Shown: positions 1 to 11,514 of the stretch, piece after piece
Position numbering within the stretch: the first letter of the stretch is position 1
Layout: each line of letters opens with the position of its first letter
Source: Prosapia bicincta
Taxonomy: Eukaryota; Arthropoda; Insecta; Hemiptera; Cercopidae
Length of the DNA stretch: 64,000 nt
Direction of reading: 5' to 3'
NCBI GenBank assembly: GCA_036971475.1
Contig: JBAIZL010000001.1
Span: forward strand, 281,529,425-281,593,424
Position numbers and translations under genes: made by a program
Notes under the pieces: model-generated
The model's input: the letters and a program-made list of their open reading frames with translations, nothing else
The model's database searches: none
What the model was told of the DNA's origin: nothing

Positions 1-1195
1 TGGAACAAGAAGCTAGCCAAACTTCGGAAGACCACCAGGAGACTCTTTAATAGAGCAAAAAAGAACGGGGAGTGGGACATGTATAGGAAAACACTAACCG
101 AATACAACAGGGCAATTAGAGAAGCGCGCAGGAAGTCCTGGAAGGAGTTTTGTCATGAGATTGACAAAACTCGGGAAGGGGCACGACTGCATAAAGTGCT
201 CTCTAAGGACCCAGTTAACCCGGTGGGGATGCTAAGTACCCTACTGGGAAATATAACAAAAACGGCAGGGGAAACTGTGGAAGAATTAATCAGAACACAT
301 TTCCCTTCCAGTACACTGAGAAAACGTGGGGGAGCAGACACTGAACCAGTTGCCAAACTCTCTACAAGACGTGGTAAGAGGGAGGACTGGGAAGTGGCAA
401 GGAGGATAGTAACTCCACAAAGGGTAAGATGGGCTATTGGCACATTTAAACCCTACAAATCTCCAGGTCCAGATGGGATCTATCCTGTGCTGCTGCAGCA
501 GGGAATGGATATGCTGGTGCTGGTACTTACTAAATTATACAGGCTAAGCATTGCTCTAGAGCATGTGCCGGCAGCCTGGAAATCTAGTAAGGTGGTCTTT
601 ATACCTAAGCCCACCGGTAACCAATCGGAAGGGAAAGGATACAGACCTATTACACTCATGTCCTTTGTTCTCAAGGGACTTGAAAAACTGGTTGATAGGC
701 ATATTAGGGGGAGGTGCTTTGGCTATCAAACCACTGCATTGGAACCAGTATGCTTATCAAACAGGGAAATCCTGCGAGGGAGCTCTCCATCAAGTGGTTG
801 GTAGGATTGAGCAAATGATCGCTAAGAAAGGTTGTGCCATAGGTGCCTTCCTCGACATTGAAGGGGCTTTCAATAACCCCTCAGTGGAGACGATGGTAAG
901 TGGTGCAAGGCGTCATGGAGTGGATGCGACCACTTGTGGTTGGATAGGTTCCATGTTAACAAATAGAAGCATTTCTGTAGAGGTGGCAGGGGAGGTCAGA
1001 AGGACGGAGACAAGTCTGGGCTGTGCACAGGGGGGGTATTCTCTCTCCTCTGTTGTGGTGCCTAGTGGTTGACAACCTTATTGAACTCCTGAATGAACAG
1101 GGGTACTTCTGTCTAGGATATGCGGACGACATAGTGGTCCTGATCCTGGGCAGATTCCCTGATACAGTCCTTGAGGTAATCAGAAATCCTCTATG
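1..1195 (+). pseudogene. Reverse transcriptase domain, frameshifted
   Basis: Frame 1 runs from base 1 to a stop at 802-804 and carries YKSPGPDGIYP (RT block 2) and GYRPITLMSF (block 3). After about position 705 the correct reading shifts to another frame (start of the overlapping open stretch at 563), which continues through HWNQYAYQTGKSCEGALHQV, GAFLDIEGAFNN (block A aspartate) and SLGCAQGG. A second shift in a G-run at 1029-1035 breaks the LSPLLW block. The YADD catalytic box is at about 1117-1132. A stop (TGA at 1196-1198) follows. The role of an intact version would be target-primed reverse transcription; this copy cannot make the protein. Confidence 0.88.
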
Positions 1196-1287
1196 ACTGA
1201 TTGAAAAGTAGTGTAAAAAGGAGAACCTTAGGGTAAATAAAGGCCAACCAGGCACAGACAAGAGCTAAACTGAGCTCTATCCAGAGA

Positions 1288-2361
1288 TTGGCCTGTCTGT
1301 GCACACTGGGAGCGATGTCAACTACACCAGGTGCAACAATGGAAGTAATGCTTAACCTCCCTCCCCTTGAGCTTGTCCTTAGGGGAGAGGCAAGGCTGGC
1401 GGCATGGAGATTGCGCAACTCGAGCAACTGGGCTAACCTCCCAGATGTTTCGGGACATATGAGTATCGAGTGCGTGGTCAAAGAACCCGTCTTGGAAATG
1501 GGCAGCGACCACATTACTCGAACGTTTGCACCTGACCAGGTCCACCAAACTATGATGGAATGGTCAGGGACATTAATATCGGGAGCTCAGATCTGGTACA
1601 CAGATGGCTCCAAGATGGACTTCGGCACTGGAGCGGGAGTGTATTGTAAAAATCCAAGGGTAAAACTATACGGAGGGATAGCGAGAAGGGGAACACAAGG
1701 CACCCGGATTGCTATTTTCTCCGACAGTCAGGCAGCAATTAAGGCACTAAACGGACATGTGATCACCTCGGCCATAGTCAGGGAGTGCCTAAATAACCTA
1801 CAAGCCCTGGCAAGGCACAATCAAATCAAGATAGGTTGGGTACCAGGGCATAGGGGAATACTTGGAAATGAAGCCGCAGATGCGCTGGCCAGGGAGGGGT
1901 CTTCGACTCCCCTGATTGGACCGGAGCCTGCGGTAGGTATTCCCAAATCCATGGTCAAGATGAAAGTGCGAAGGTGGATGGCTGAAAGACACTGTGAGCA
2001 CTGGATCAGGGCTGAAGGGATGAGACACAGTAAGCTAACCCTTAGGAAACCTTCCTTGGGGCTGCAGAAGAGTCTCATCTATCTGTCTAGGCAGGAACTG
2101 AGGATAGCCACAGGTCTACTCACGGAACACTGTGGAATAAGGAAACATTTGCATAAAATGGGTATCTACAAAGATGAACCAGTGTGCAGATTATGCGGGC
2201 AGGAACTGGAGACTGCCACACACATTATTTACAGATGTGAAGTACTTGCTGAGAGTCGCTTCAACCTCTTTGGTGATGGAACTTCTTTGGTGGACGCTGA
2301 AGGTAAAACTCTAGTCAGGAAACTCCTAAACCTGATAAGAGGGAAGGGGTTATTTGACTAG
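1288..2361 (+). pseudogene. RNase H domain and C-terminal zinc knuckle, lacking the catalytic Glu
   Basis: An open stretch of 357 codons. It holds WYTDGSKMDFG (first catalytic Asp), SDSQAAIKAL (Asp), WVPGHRGILGNEAADALA (His and last Asp) and CRLCGQELETATHIIYRCE (CCHC-type knuckle). The paralogous copy at 55142-56446 has 21 more residues between the first and second Asp, containing FQAEIYAI, which carries the catalytic Glu of RNase H. In copy 1 this is replaced by a 3-residue join, an in-frame 63-bp deletion. The long open frame is therefore misleading: the nuclease core is broken. An upstream deletion of about 300 bp near 1236 removes the RT thumb and linker region. Confidence 0.88.
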
Positions 2362-2449
2362 ATCAGGGAGGTAAGTACAATATACCTTAAGGTAGCAGTG
2401 CTTCGGGCAGTTCAAACCCGCTCCCAAGTTAAAAAAAAAAAAAAATACA

Positions 2450-3960
2450 AAATATTTTGCGCACATACCAAAGCACAATAGTCATTAGAATAATAACAGC
2501 TGATATTATTTAACTTATGCATTATCTTTTGTATCATATTAGGAGTTTTCCAGTTATATTTTTGTTCCCGTTACAGTGCTCATTATTTATTTACTTCTCA
2601 CATAATTATTTTTAAAGAATAAGAAATTTTAAAATATTCACGTTACACCATATTATGAAGTAATTTTCTATTTATTAACATAACTTCCATTCAATTAAGA
2701 AATAATTTAGGCAATAAATAAAATAATTTGCTAATTAAATTACAGCTAAAATAATTGGAAGATCTGGAAACAGTTTTGTTTATTTTTGAACGAATTTTAT
2801 AACTTTTGTAACATCGACCAAAGATTGAGCATTTTAACGAAATGACACAATCACATAAAAGATTGTAGTTTAACCTATTTGCTTTGTACAACTCAAGTCC
2901 CTTTATTTATAATTATGAAACCTTTATTACTCACCTCTTGCAGTGCTCAATCACAGTTGCACAAACATAAAGTCTGTTTACATTCTAGCGAAGTTGTATC
3001 GTTGCTGACACCAAACAATACACTGCTCTGCACAGCACCTAAGGCGGAACAATTAATACTATAAATAGATTTCTAGTCATGCGCAATGACCACATAATAT
3101 ATTTATGTGCGAACAGTTATGAAATGACGTTCCACTATACTACGCAACACATACCACTGTAGGGAATACTAGAATATTCAGTTAGACGCACCCACCTCTA
3201 ACACAGACACGTAAGTGTGTGTGTGTGTGTGTGGCGCGCACGCGTGTGTGGGTGTGTGTGACTGGCTCACTGTCTTACTTCCCTCTCGTAGACATGGTAT
3301 TATAATAAGCGTTTATAGATATTTTTAGAAACGTTATGTACAACACTATTTTGATTCCACTATTAGGAAATAATAAGCAAAATAGAAGGTAAAAAAGAAA
3401 AAAATCGCTACTATTAATGTAGATTTCATGATATATACATGAGTTTTACAAGGCATTAATGCTTGTAGGTTAATCTTAAGATTTGTATTTTGAAACATGA
3501 TCCCGTAAAGAGCTACGATTATTGTAAACATTCCGATATCTAAATTATAAATTAAATTACATAAAACGTATATTATATTAGATTTAGCCCATTTTGTTTT
3601 ACTTGTATTTTTGTTTTCCGTTGAAAGTTTAAAAACTGAGTTTATAAATGTCCTTGTTATTGATGAAAATAAAGTGGAGCATATCTAGGAGGATGGTGTC
3701 ACTGAGTCTAACCTAGTTTCCCCCTCATATTTTACTATCCTTTTAATGATAGTTTTCAATTGGTGTCGGAAAACATCAAGTAAAATGCTTTTTGTATGTA
3801 AATTATTCACACTTATCTAAACATGTAAATAACTTTCATAGTTACAATTATAATAAATGAAGGCGGTGATTTCGTGAGGTTTGCTCCATTTTCAGGTCCG
3901 ACAACCATCGCTGCAAACACGATATACAGGATGCTTTCGAAACTTCTAAACACACTTATC
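2450..3960. repeat. Dispersed repeat family X, copy 1
   Basis: This stretch matches 39490-41215 in the same orientation over most of its length. Shared blocks include GCGCACATACCAAAG at the left, GGAAGATCTGGAAACAG in the middle, TCGTAGACATGGTATTA and, near the right end, AAACTTCTAAACA followed by ACTTATcCG. Each copy contains a (GT)n tract at the same internal place (3217-3262 here, 40252-40430 in the other). No coding potential was recognised. It is probably a non-autonomous transposon or the tail of a larger one. The left edge abuts the poly-A of the non-LTR element. Confidence 0.75.
3211..3262. repeat. (GT)n microsatellite inside family X copy 1
   Basis: Interrupted TG/GT tract with a GCGCGCACGCG interruption. 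It is the counterpart of the much longer tract at 40252-40430 in the other copy. Confidence 0.9.
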
Positions 3961-4004
3961 CGTAGGTCGGATGACACTTATCCGTAGGTCTGTGTATGTG
4001 TGTA

Positions 4005-4358
<354 letters not shown>

Positions 4359-4439
4359 GTGTGTGTTAGTTGCGGCGGGCTGCATTCTGTTGGAATACCT
4401 ACCGCAAAGGGAAAAAATTTAAACCAAGCCATCTCAAGG

Positions 4440-5060
4440 GGTTTAGCAAATTAAAGTAACAGTAAGGGGGTCATTTGCCAGGGGAAAACCGTCAAAATCT
4501 ACCTAGAAATGCAATCGACATCTTAAAAGATGCAGCAAGACAAAAGAAATAGAAAACCAAGAATAAGAAGAACTACTGAAAAGCACCAATAAAGAGTTAT
4601 ACGGCTAGAACAAAAAATAGTTAGAATTCGATCCAGTATTTATTTTCTGGAGCAGCGTTGAAGTACACAAAGGAATGCGTGCGCAATTTATGACGTAATC
4701 GATAGAGATCCTTATTGGTTAAGAGGAATCATGGGAACAGGTAGCTGGAGATGGAAGGCCTACAAGTGGGGGAAGATATAGCGTCATGACGCTGGCAGCT
4801 TAACTAGAAAACCGAAAGGGTACGGATCGTGGCAAAGTTAGCTCCGGTGAGAAACAATGAAAAATTGTGTTATTACCGTTAGTCGATCCAAAACGATGCA
4901 GGGCTAAGTACGTAGTGATTCGCCGGTATGTCGTGACGTGGTGTTTTAAGAAAAGGGGCACTTTCGGCGAAGATCTAGCCAAAAGAGGAACCCCAAAAGT
5001 AAGATCGAAGTGTGCAAGCCTCTTAGGACGTTGTTGTGTTTCAAACGGTAATTAAAAATC
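4440..5060. other. Unassigned, moderately GC-rich segment
   Basis: This segment is richer in GC than its flanks and has no convincing coding frame; the longest open stretches are about 60 codons on opposite strands. It may be the body of an old transposon. Nothing specific was recognised. Confidence 0.4.
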
Positions 5061-7800
5061 AACCTTACTCTGAAATGGTAAGGGGTAGTTAACTGTGTTG
5101 AATTAGGCAAAATGTTAATGAAAATAAGAGTCAAAATTAAGTGTGAGAAATTTAAAAAAATCTGAGTGCTAAAAAATGCCCATCTAGGACCAGTATTACA
5201 AAGGGTTTAAAGTCAAAATTGTATCAGTATGGATTCTAAATTTAAAAATGTGTCAAATTCTTAGAAAAATGAAAATATAACCAAAGAGAGAGAGAGAAGC
5301 CAAGCAGACTAGAACCACAGCTGATGCGTTTCAAATATGGCGGCCAACTCACTTAGAAGCTGGACAGGCAGCAAGCGTAGGTTCGAGTTAGGAACAAGAA
5401 GGACCTCCCCACCTAGCGGTGTAACCAAGATCGCCTTCACCAATGGAGAGAGGGAAAGGAGTGAAACCAGGCCATATGGAAAAGTTGAGGTTAGATCTGC
5501 ACAGTTTTCTCTTTGCAAATTAGAAATTTTAATTTGAAAAATTTTTTAAAAGGGAAAGTGTAAAACAGTTTAAATTAATCTTAAAAACATAAATAACAAA
5601 CTTTGAAATTCAGCAATAAGCACTGGTGGCTTTGTTTAAGGGAGGGGTAAGAATTAACAAGATGGCGTAAGCCTTAAAAGTAGAAATAAGTTGTATTTTA
5701 TGAAAATAAGGGAAATGAAAATTTGAGGTTAGAAATATAAAAAAGGGTTAAGGGTTCATCGTAAACAACTCAAATAAAGATGTTTAAATTATTTAAAGGG
5801 TCAAAATTTATAGGGTGGTAAGGAAATAAAGTAAGATATAATTTGTTGTTTAAAGTTAAATATGATATCACAAATGTAAGCATGCAAGATGGCTGACAAA
5901 GGTAGATTGTTTACTACAGCTGATTCAAAGGTTATGCATTGCTTTCAAAAAGCCGTAAAAGTGGGGCGGTATGTTATTTAAGTAAATTAAACTAAATTGT
6001 TGTTTTATTTAGAAGGAGTTATTTTGTAATTAGAAATGGAAACCAATTAACATAAATTGTTCTGGTAATAAAAAGGAGTTATTCATTAATTCAAGTTGAT
6101 TAGATTAAATTGTTGGTTTTATTTAAAAAGGGGTACAATTATATATATGTATCCAAGAAATTAAATTAAAATAAAATTTTGAGTAAAAATGAAGGGTTAT
6201 GACTTTCATTCGTATTAAATTAAAATATTACAAATGTGAAACAAAAGGGGTTAAGGGAAACAAGAGATGTTTTAAATGAGGTTATATATATGGATGAATT
6301 TTGTAAATTATGAAAATATGAATAAGTAACCAAATATTTAAAAGAAGGGATTTGAAAATATAAGTGGGGCTAGCTAATAAATTAAAATAAATTGTTTTCA
6401 GATTAATTATAAATTTATTTTGATTATTTCAGGATTTATGTATATAAGAAGATTTCATTTTGTTGTTAGTGATAGGGAAAACTAAATAGAAAAAATCTTT
6501 GCAAGTTTTTGTAATCCAAGTTATATGATTTCTGTAAATGGGTTAACTACCATTCAGTAAATGTTAATTAAACTTTAGTAAGTATAAATTTCCTTCAGAA
6601 ATTAAGTTGATAAAGTTTCAGTAAATGTTAGTTAATTTCCAGTATGTATTACTTTCTTGCAAAAAGGGTTAAATATTTTCTATTAAATGTGTTAATTAAT
6701 TTTCTGTAAATGTGTGGATTCCTTTTGGTAAATGATTAAGTATCTGTCAGAAAAACTTTTAAATATGTTTCAGTAAACGTTTTAATTAAGATATGCAGTA
6801 AATATTGTAATTTCCATTCAGTAAATGTTTGATTTCACTCAGCAAATGTTTTAACATTTTTTATTAAATATAATTTGTTATTCAGTAAATACTTTGGATA
6901 TCTTTTGGTAGATATATCTATATGTTTATAAATATAATTTCTTTTTCAGTATGTGCTTTGATATTTTTTATTTATAAATATAATGTAATTTATGAAATTG
7001 TTTTAAGGTTATTCGGTAAAGTAGGATTAATTTCTACATATAAAAGGAAGTAGAAAATTGCTTTGAAAAGTTAATTAAAGTTAATAGAGATATAGGACAA
7101 ACTTTAACACATACATGGCTATATAGGATGTTGTCATAAATAAGTTGTTTTTTAAGAGATTTTAACTAGTTGGAACAAAATGTAAAGGTTAGGGAGCTTT
7201 CGGAGTGTACTGAAGAGTAAAGCTTTGCGAGAAACAAAAGGGCTAAAACGAAAATTTGTAGAATGTAGCAAATAACTTTTAATTACAAATCTAAGTAAAC
7301 ATAAACGAATATTGTCAATTAAATTTTCAGGGTTACATAACCAGGGATTTTGAAATAAAAATAGATCAAGTATTCAAATGTTTTGAAGATCCACTTAGGG
7401 AAAAAGAGATATTTAAATGGAAGGTAACAACCAAATTTCAGGTTGAAAAGGTTAAAGTTTGACAAACAATATTGAGAAATTAATTGGGTAAAGTTTTACG
7501 CTTCTTTATATTCCGATAGTTAGTAAACAAAAGTTTTAAAATCTTAGTTAAATGTTAAATTTTCAAATAAAATAAACAAATATTATGTTTTCTAAAAATT
7601 AGCAAGATACCAAATAAATGTAATTCAAGGTTAAAGAAATGCATACTGTGCTATGCATATTAAAATTAATAGATTTCAAAATTAAAAAATAAACATTTTT
7701 TAAATAACTTGCAAACAAACTGAGTATTCTTTTAAACAAATTTCTTACACTCTCCTACAATCGATATGGTTATTTCGCAGATTATATGCCTTTAAAAAGA
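5061..7800. other. C-poor, G-skewed noncoding block with degenerate short repeats
   Basis: The plus strand is strikingly short of C. Between 6001 and 6300 hand counts per 60-base line give 2-4 C against 9-15 G. Two kinds of weak repetition are visible: AAGGAGTTATT with flanking AAATTGTT at about 6.0-6.15 kb, and TTCAGTAAATGTT-like units repeated between about 6540 and 6900. No coding frame of interest is present. The cause of the skew (a transposon leader, a transcribed noncoding RNA, or simple repeat origin) is not evident. Confidence 0.55.
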
Positions 7801-7914
7801 ACTCCTTCCCCGGGATGACTCACCCGTAAAGGGTAAATTCTCAGCAAGTTAGGTTTTATGTTTTTTAAGTCCAGTGACTTGTTCTCTGGCAGATTTTGGC
7901 GAGCACTGCACAGG

Positions 7915-7935
7915 GTTCGTAGCTTGGCTACGAAC
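7915..7935. other. Perfect 9-bp hairpin
   Basis: GTTCGTAGC, then TTG, then GCTACGAAC: nine paired bases with a three-base loop, in a GC-richer patch after the C-poor block. It could be a transposon end or a chance structure. Confidence 0.5.
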
Positions 7936-8074
7936 GGCTCGTTTCAAAATTCTTGCTCTGCAGCGGGCGCGTGTGCTGGTTATGCGCTAGAGAGTTGGTC
8001 AACGAAAGGGTTGACGGCTGGATAAGTGAGCGTATGATCATGGTGGTGAGGTGGTGAGCGGGCCCGTTGCAGTG

Positions 8075-8307
<233 letters not shown>

Positions 8308-8335
8308 GGTGGTTAATCATGTAAATTTGTCTGGT

Positions 8336-8630
8336 TCAGCGGTTCCCAACCTGTGGTATTCCCCTATAGGTACGTAAAATCCTGTGGTGGTAAGCGGTAA
8401 TAATGCCAGCAATGGCGGACATTAATACTTCACACTTTAGATTAGATTTATATACTAGGTTACACTAGTAGTTGCCACGATAGTTGATGTGTTGTTGATC
8501 CGTAACTGCATGGAACTTAGGATGAACTGGGATGAATAGGTATTTTTATATCATTGCGCCGGTAAAGCCAGATCCTCCATTTTGGTGAGGAATCTAGCCG
8601 GGAAACATAACTTGGCCAGCGAATAAGTTT
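8336..8630 (+). mobile_element. hAT-like terminal sequence and adjoining transposon relic
   Basis: CAGCGGTTCCCAACCTGTGG at 8338-8357 has the form of a hAT terminal inverted repeat. From about 8545 the text (GCCGGTAAAGCCAGATCCTC, then AATCTAGCCGGGAAAC) matches 11983-12045, so a second repeat family is layered here. A hAT transposase pseudogene lies at 12300-13790, but no matching right terminus was found, so I cannot say the two belong to one element. Confidence 0.5.
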
Positions 8631-9136
8631 AATAGGTAGGGCTTCACTCAACAGCGTTTTTAACCTGTTTCCATTGTCAGAAAATAATAACATTTGTTTT
8701 TGTATTAATAAACCAGTATAATATACGGATTACGGTAATGAAATATTTTTAATTTTATAATAAAGTTCTCTTATCTTTAAACGATATTTATATTACAACC
8801 TCTCTAAATAGAAACAGTTTGACATAAAAAAATCAGTCTGTGAATTATTTTTATTATTTGCACAGGAAAATGATGTCAGCGGGAAATTTGGAGGTATGAT
8901 TTCAAATGTTAATTCTTTAAAAAAAATATTTCGCCACGACTACAGGTTTGGTTGTGGCATTGGTGTATTTGAGCGCAAACATTATGTGTTATTGTCTGAA
9001 AGTGTGACCTAACGCAAACGAGTTACCATACTGGTTGTCCTTGGATTAATCATATTAACTTATTTGTCTAGTCTATTGAATCTGTATCAAAGGGTTATAT
9101 TAATTTATTGACAGTTAAAATTATTATTTCGGTGTT

Positions 9137-10735
9137 TATATTAGGCACTTTCAACTGCAGCCCCAGACGTTCCTGGGGGAAATATAGAGCAACATTCATA
9201 TTTGGAACCATTACAAAACCAACCTTAACAAACTTCTTTTAGAAAAATAATAATAATTTTAAGGCAATTTTTCCCAACAAAAAGCTTTAAGGTTGGTTCT
9301 ATTGTTATTAGTCCGAATTCGGAAGTAATTTCCAAACGAAACTGCGTAGAAGAAAAGATCAAAATGGACCGAGGGGACCCTATCGGGAATTTTTACAGCG
9401 GTATTAGTTTCAAAACTAAGAGAATATTCCCTTACTACCCTACTCACGTAATTCAATAACCTAGTATTGCAAATATACGGATAGTTATGGGTAGGTGATA
9501 GGTGGGGAGAGTATTACTAAGATAGGAGAAAGAGGCACACTATGGTCGTTTCTGTAACAACAGATTATGTATGTATGTATTTAGAGATGGGTCCCCTTTG
9601 TGCAAGAGATGTTACGAGGACGAAAAGGAAAGCCCCGTCCACGTGGAGTTAGGTGTCCACTAAGCTAGTCCTGCGGTAGGGATTAGAAGAGAGTACAAAG
9701 GCTGCAGCTAAGTGCTACACACCGATAAGGTCCCTCCGAGATTAGTAATAAAAAAAATAAAATGTAGAAATGGGAGATAGGGGCACATCTCATTAGGCTA
9801 CGGGGGGGGGGAGGCTTCTCACTATGCTGTGTTATGCTAGAGACGAGCCTGAGGGCGTTGCCCTACTCATCCCTATACAGGAAAAGAATTACGTGCATAA
9901 CTCTTCAATGGAAAAGGTAGAGTGCATATGCACTTTAGATAAACTCAACTATTGACCAATAAATAGATGTTATTAATACATATTTTAGTTTTGTTTGTGC
10001 CTAAAGAATTAGGAGTATTAGTTAATTTCCAAATTAAAATGATATTATCATTAAAACCCATCAATAATAAAAGCTTGAGGAATATCACTTAGAAATACAC
10101 AGTTGTTGAGTTTGCGCCCTAACGTGATAGCTGAAGTAACTTGAATGTTTTGGTGGAATATTACAATCGAGTTGATGCTACCCCCTGGCTGTTATTCCTT
10201 GGCTCCCCCTTAACGAAACGATAGGTTCGCATCTGTGTTATACTAGACTAATTTTCAATCTTTATCAATTTTGTTTTACCACTGAATTTCAAACAGAGTT
10301 TGGACTGGTAGTTTTAACTTAACAAAAAGGCTCTCCGGATTTACTATCATGTCAAAATTGTTTGAATTTCAACCCTGGTTGATTTTCAGTTTCTATCCTT
10401 TCTCGAATATTTCTTATTCATTTAATTTTCACCACCGAAATTATATATAATATGTCCGTACCTCTGGTTAGCCCTCTTGATAAGAATTCGATCGTTGCAA
10501 CGTCAGAACACGAACTCTCAGTTTATGCAAACAGCGTACGTTTTTTGTAGAAACGTGTAAATATGAATTGTGTATCAAACGTTTAATAGATTTATAGAAA
10601 TTATAGGTTACATACACATTTAATTGAACAAATCTATGACTTGAAACTCACCACTTCAACCCATGCTAGGATCTTAGTCCCCATTTCCAGGGTCCAACCA
10701 CAGCAGCAAGTTTATAGCCTTAGTGATAGCTCCAT

Positions 10736-10740
<5 letters not shown>
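9137..10740 (+). mobile_element. Dispersed repeat family Y, copy 1 (interrupted)
   Basis: This stretch is homologous to 35180-36720 in the same orientation. Shared blocks are CCAGACgTTCCTGGGGGAAA at the left, a central block around TTTTTACAnCGGTATTAG, and GAATTCGATCGTTGCAAC plus CAGCAAGTTTnTAGCCTTAG at the right. Copy 1 is interrupted by a non-LTR 3' end at about 9560-9765, because homology to copy 2 resumes at GAGATAGGGGCACATCTC (9772). CCCCAG and CTGGGG near the left end could form a 6-bp stem. No protein is recognised. The right end abuts an AT microsatellite. Confidence 0.7.
9588..9765 (+). mobile_element. Nested 3' end of a non-LTR retrotransposon
   Basis: Translation from about 9588 gives LCKRCYEDEKESPVHVE, which resembles the C-terminal zinc knuckle of insect non-LTR ORF2 proteins (C, two residues, C, about ten residues, H). 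A short 3' UTR follows and ends in an A-rich tail (AATAAAAAAAATAAAATG) at about 9747-9764. It interrupts repeat family Y, so it is the younger insertion. Confidence 0.6.
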
Positions 10741-10800
<60 letters not shown>

Positions 10801-10826
10801 AAAATGTATACCATATACCACATATA

Positions 10827-10878
<52 letters not shown>

Positions 10879-10910
10879 GTACATACTCATATGCATACAC
10901 ACAAACATTC

Positions 10911-10956
<46 letters not shown>
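10739..10956. repeat. (AT)n microsatellite cluster
   Basis: Three nearly pure TA runs at about 10741-10797, 10831-10875 and 10915-10956, separated by short unique segments. More TA runs lie at 11109-11172 and 11428-11477 around the palindrome. Confidence 0.95.
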
Positions 10957-10960
<4 letters not shown>

Positions 10961-10969
10961 ATAAATTAA

Positions 10970-11066
10970 AAATATTTCAAAAACAAGAATACTTTTAATG
11001 AATATATTTATTCAAAGCTTTCACCGATAAAATAGTACCAGCATCTTCAGGATAATAATTATCTAA
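10970..11066 (-). repeat. Direct copy of the palindrome arm (Penelope-like terminus?)
   Basis: About 90 bp matching the left arm at 11181-11276, with differences. It includes GCATCTTCAGG at 11041-11051, the reverse complement of the CTGAAGATGC motif. It is flanked by AT microsatellites on both sides. Confidence 0.7.
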
Positions 11067-11113
11067 TAAAATATTTTTACAAAATTAAATCATATGTGTC
11101 TATGTATCATATA

Positions 11114-11175
<62 letters not shown>

Positions 11176-11180
11176 ATTAA

Positions 11181-11383
11181 TTTAAAATATTTCAAACACA
11201 AGAATACTTTTAATGAATATATTTATTCAAAGCTTTTCGCCGATAAAAAAGTATCAGCATCTTCAGGAAAAATAATGATCAGTGATAATTATTTTTCCTG
11301 AAGATGCTGATACTTTTTTATCGGCGAAAAGCTTTGAATAAATATATTCATTAAAAGTATTCTTGTGTTTGAAATATTTTAAA
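11181..11383. mobile_element. Perfect palindrome, 96-bp arms with an 11-base spacer
   Basis: 11181-11276 is the exact reverse complement of 11288-11383; I compared every base. The spacer is GATCAGTGATA. Each arm contains CTGAAGATGC, a potential stem (GCTGATA with TATCGGC), GAAAAGCTTTGAATAA and a run to the (AT)n flank. This looks like two copies of a short element inserted head to head. The arm sequence recurs at 10970-11066 and, diverged, at 54070-54156. Confidence 0.9.
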
Positions 11384-11420
11384 TTTATTAACTATATATA
11401 CAAGAAAACATATCACCATA

Positions 11421-11479
<59 letters not shown>

Positions 11480-11514
11480 CAAAACAAAAAGTAAAATTAA
11501 AATATTCGATTCTG

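Larger units (their letters stand above)
1..2444 (+). mobile_element. 5'-cut non-LTR retrotransposon, copy 1 (RT, RNase H, CCHC knuckle, poly-A)
   Basis: The reading frame is open from the first base of the window, so the element continues upstream; an endonuclease domain would be expected there. In order the segment holds a pre-RT region, RT blocks, a YADD box, an RNase H domain, a C-terminal zinc knuckle (CRLCGQE, then H and C), a short 3' UTR and a 14-base poly-A at 2430-2444. This architecture is that of non-LTR elements with a C-terminal RNase H (the I/R1/Loa side of the Jockey superfamily); I cannot place the clade. A second copy on the minus strand at 54943-56994 is about 90% or more identical by eye. 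It shows that copy 1 has lost about 300 bp near 1236 and 63 bp near 1667. Frameshifts near 705 and 1030 make it a dead copy. Confidence 0.9.

Noticed and set aside
10641..10998. Ile-Tyr repeat open frames
   Set aside because: They are readings of (AT)n microsatellites; the same applies at 43300-43512 and 54200-54692.
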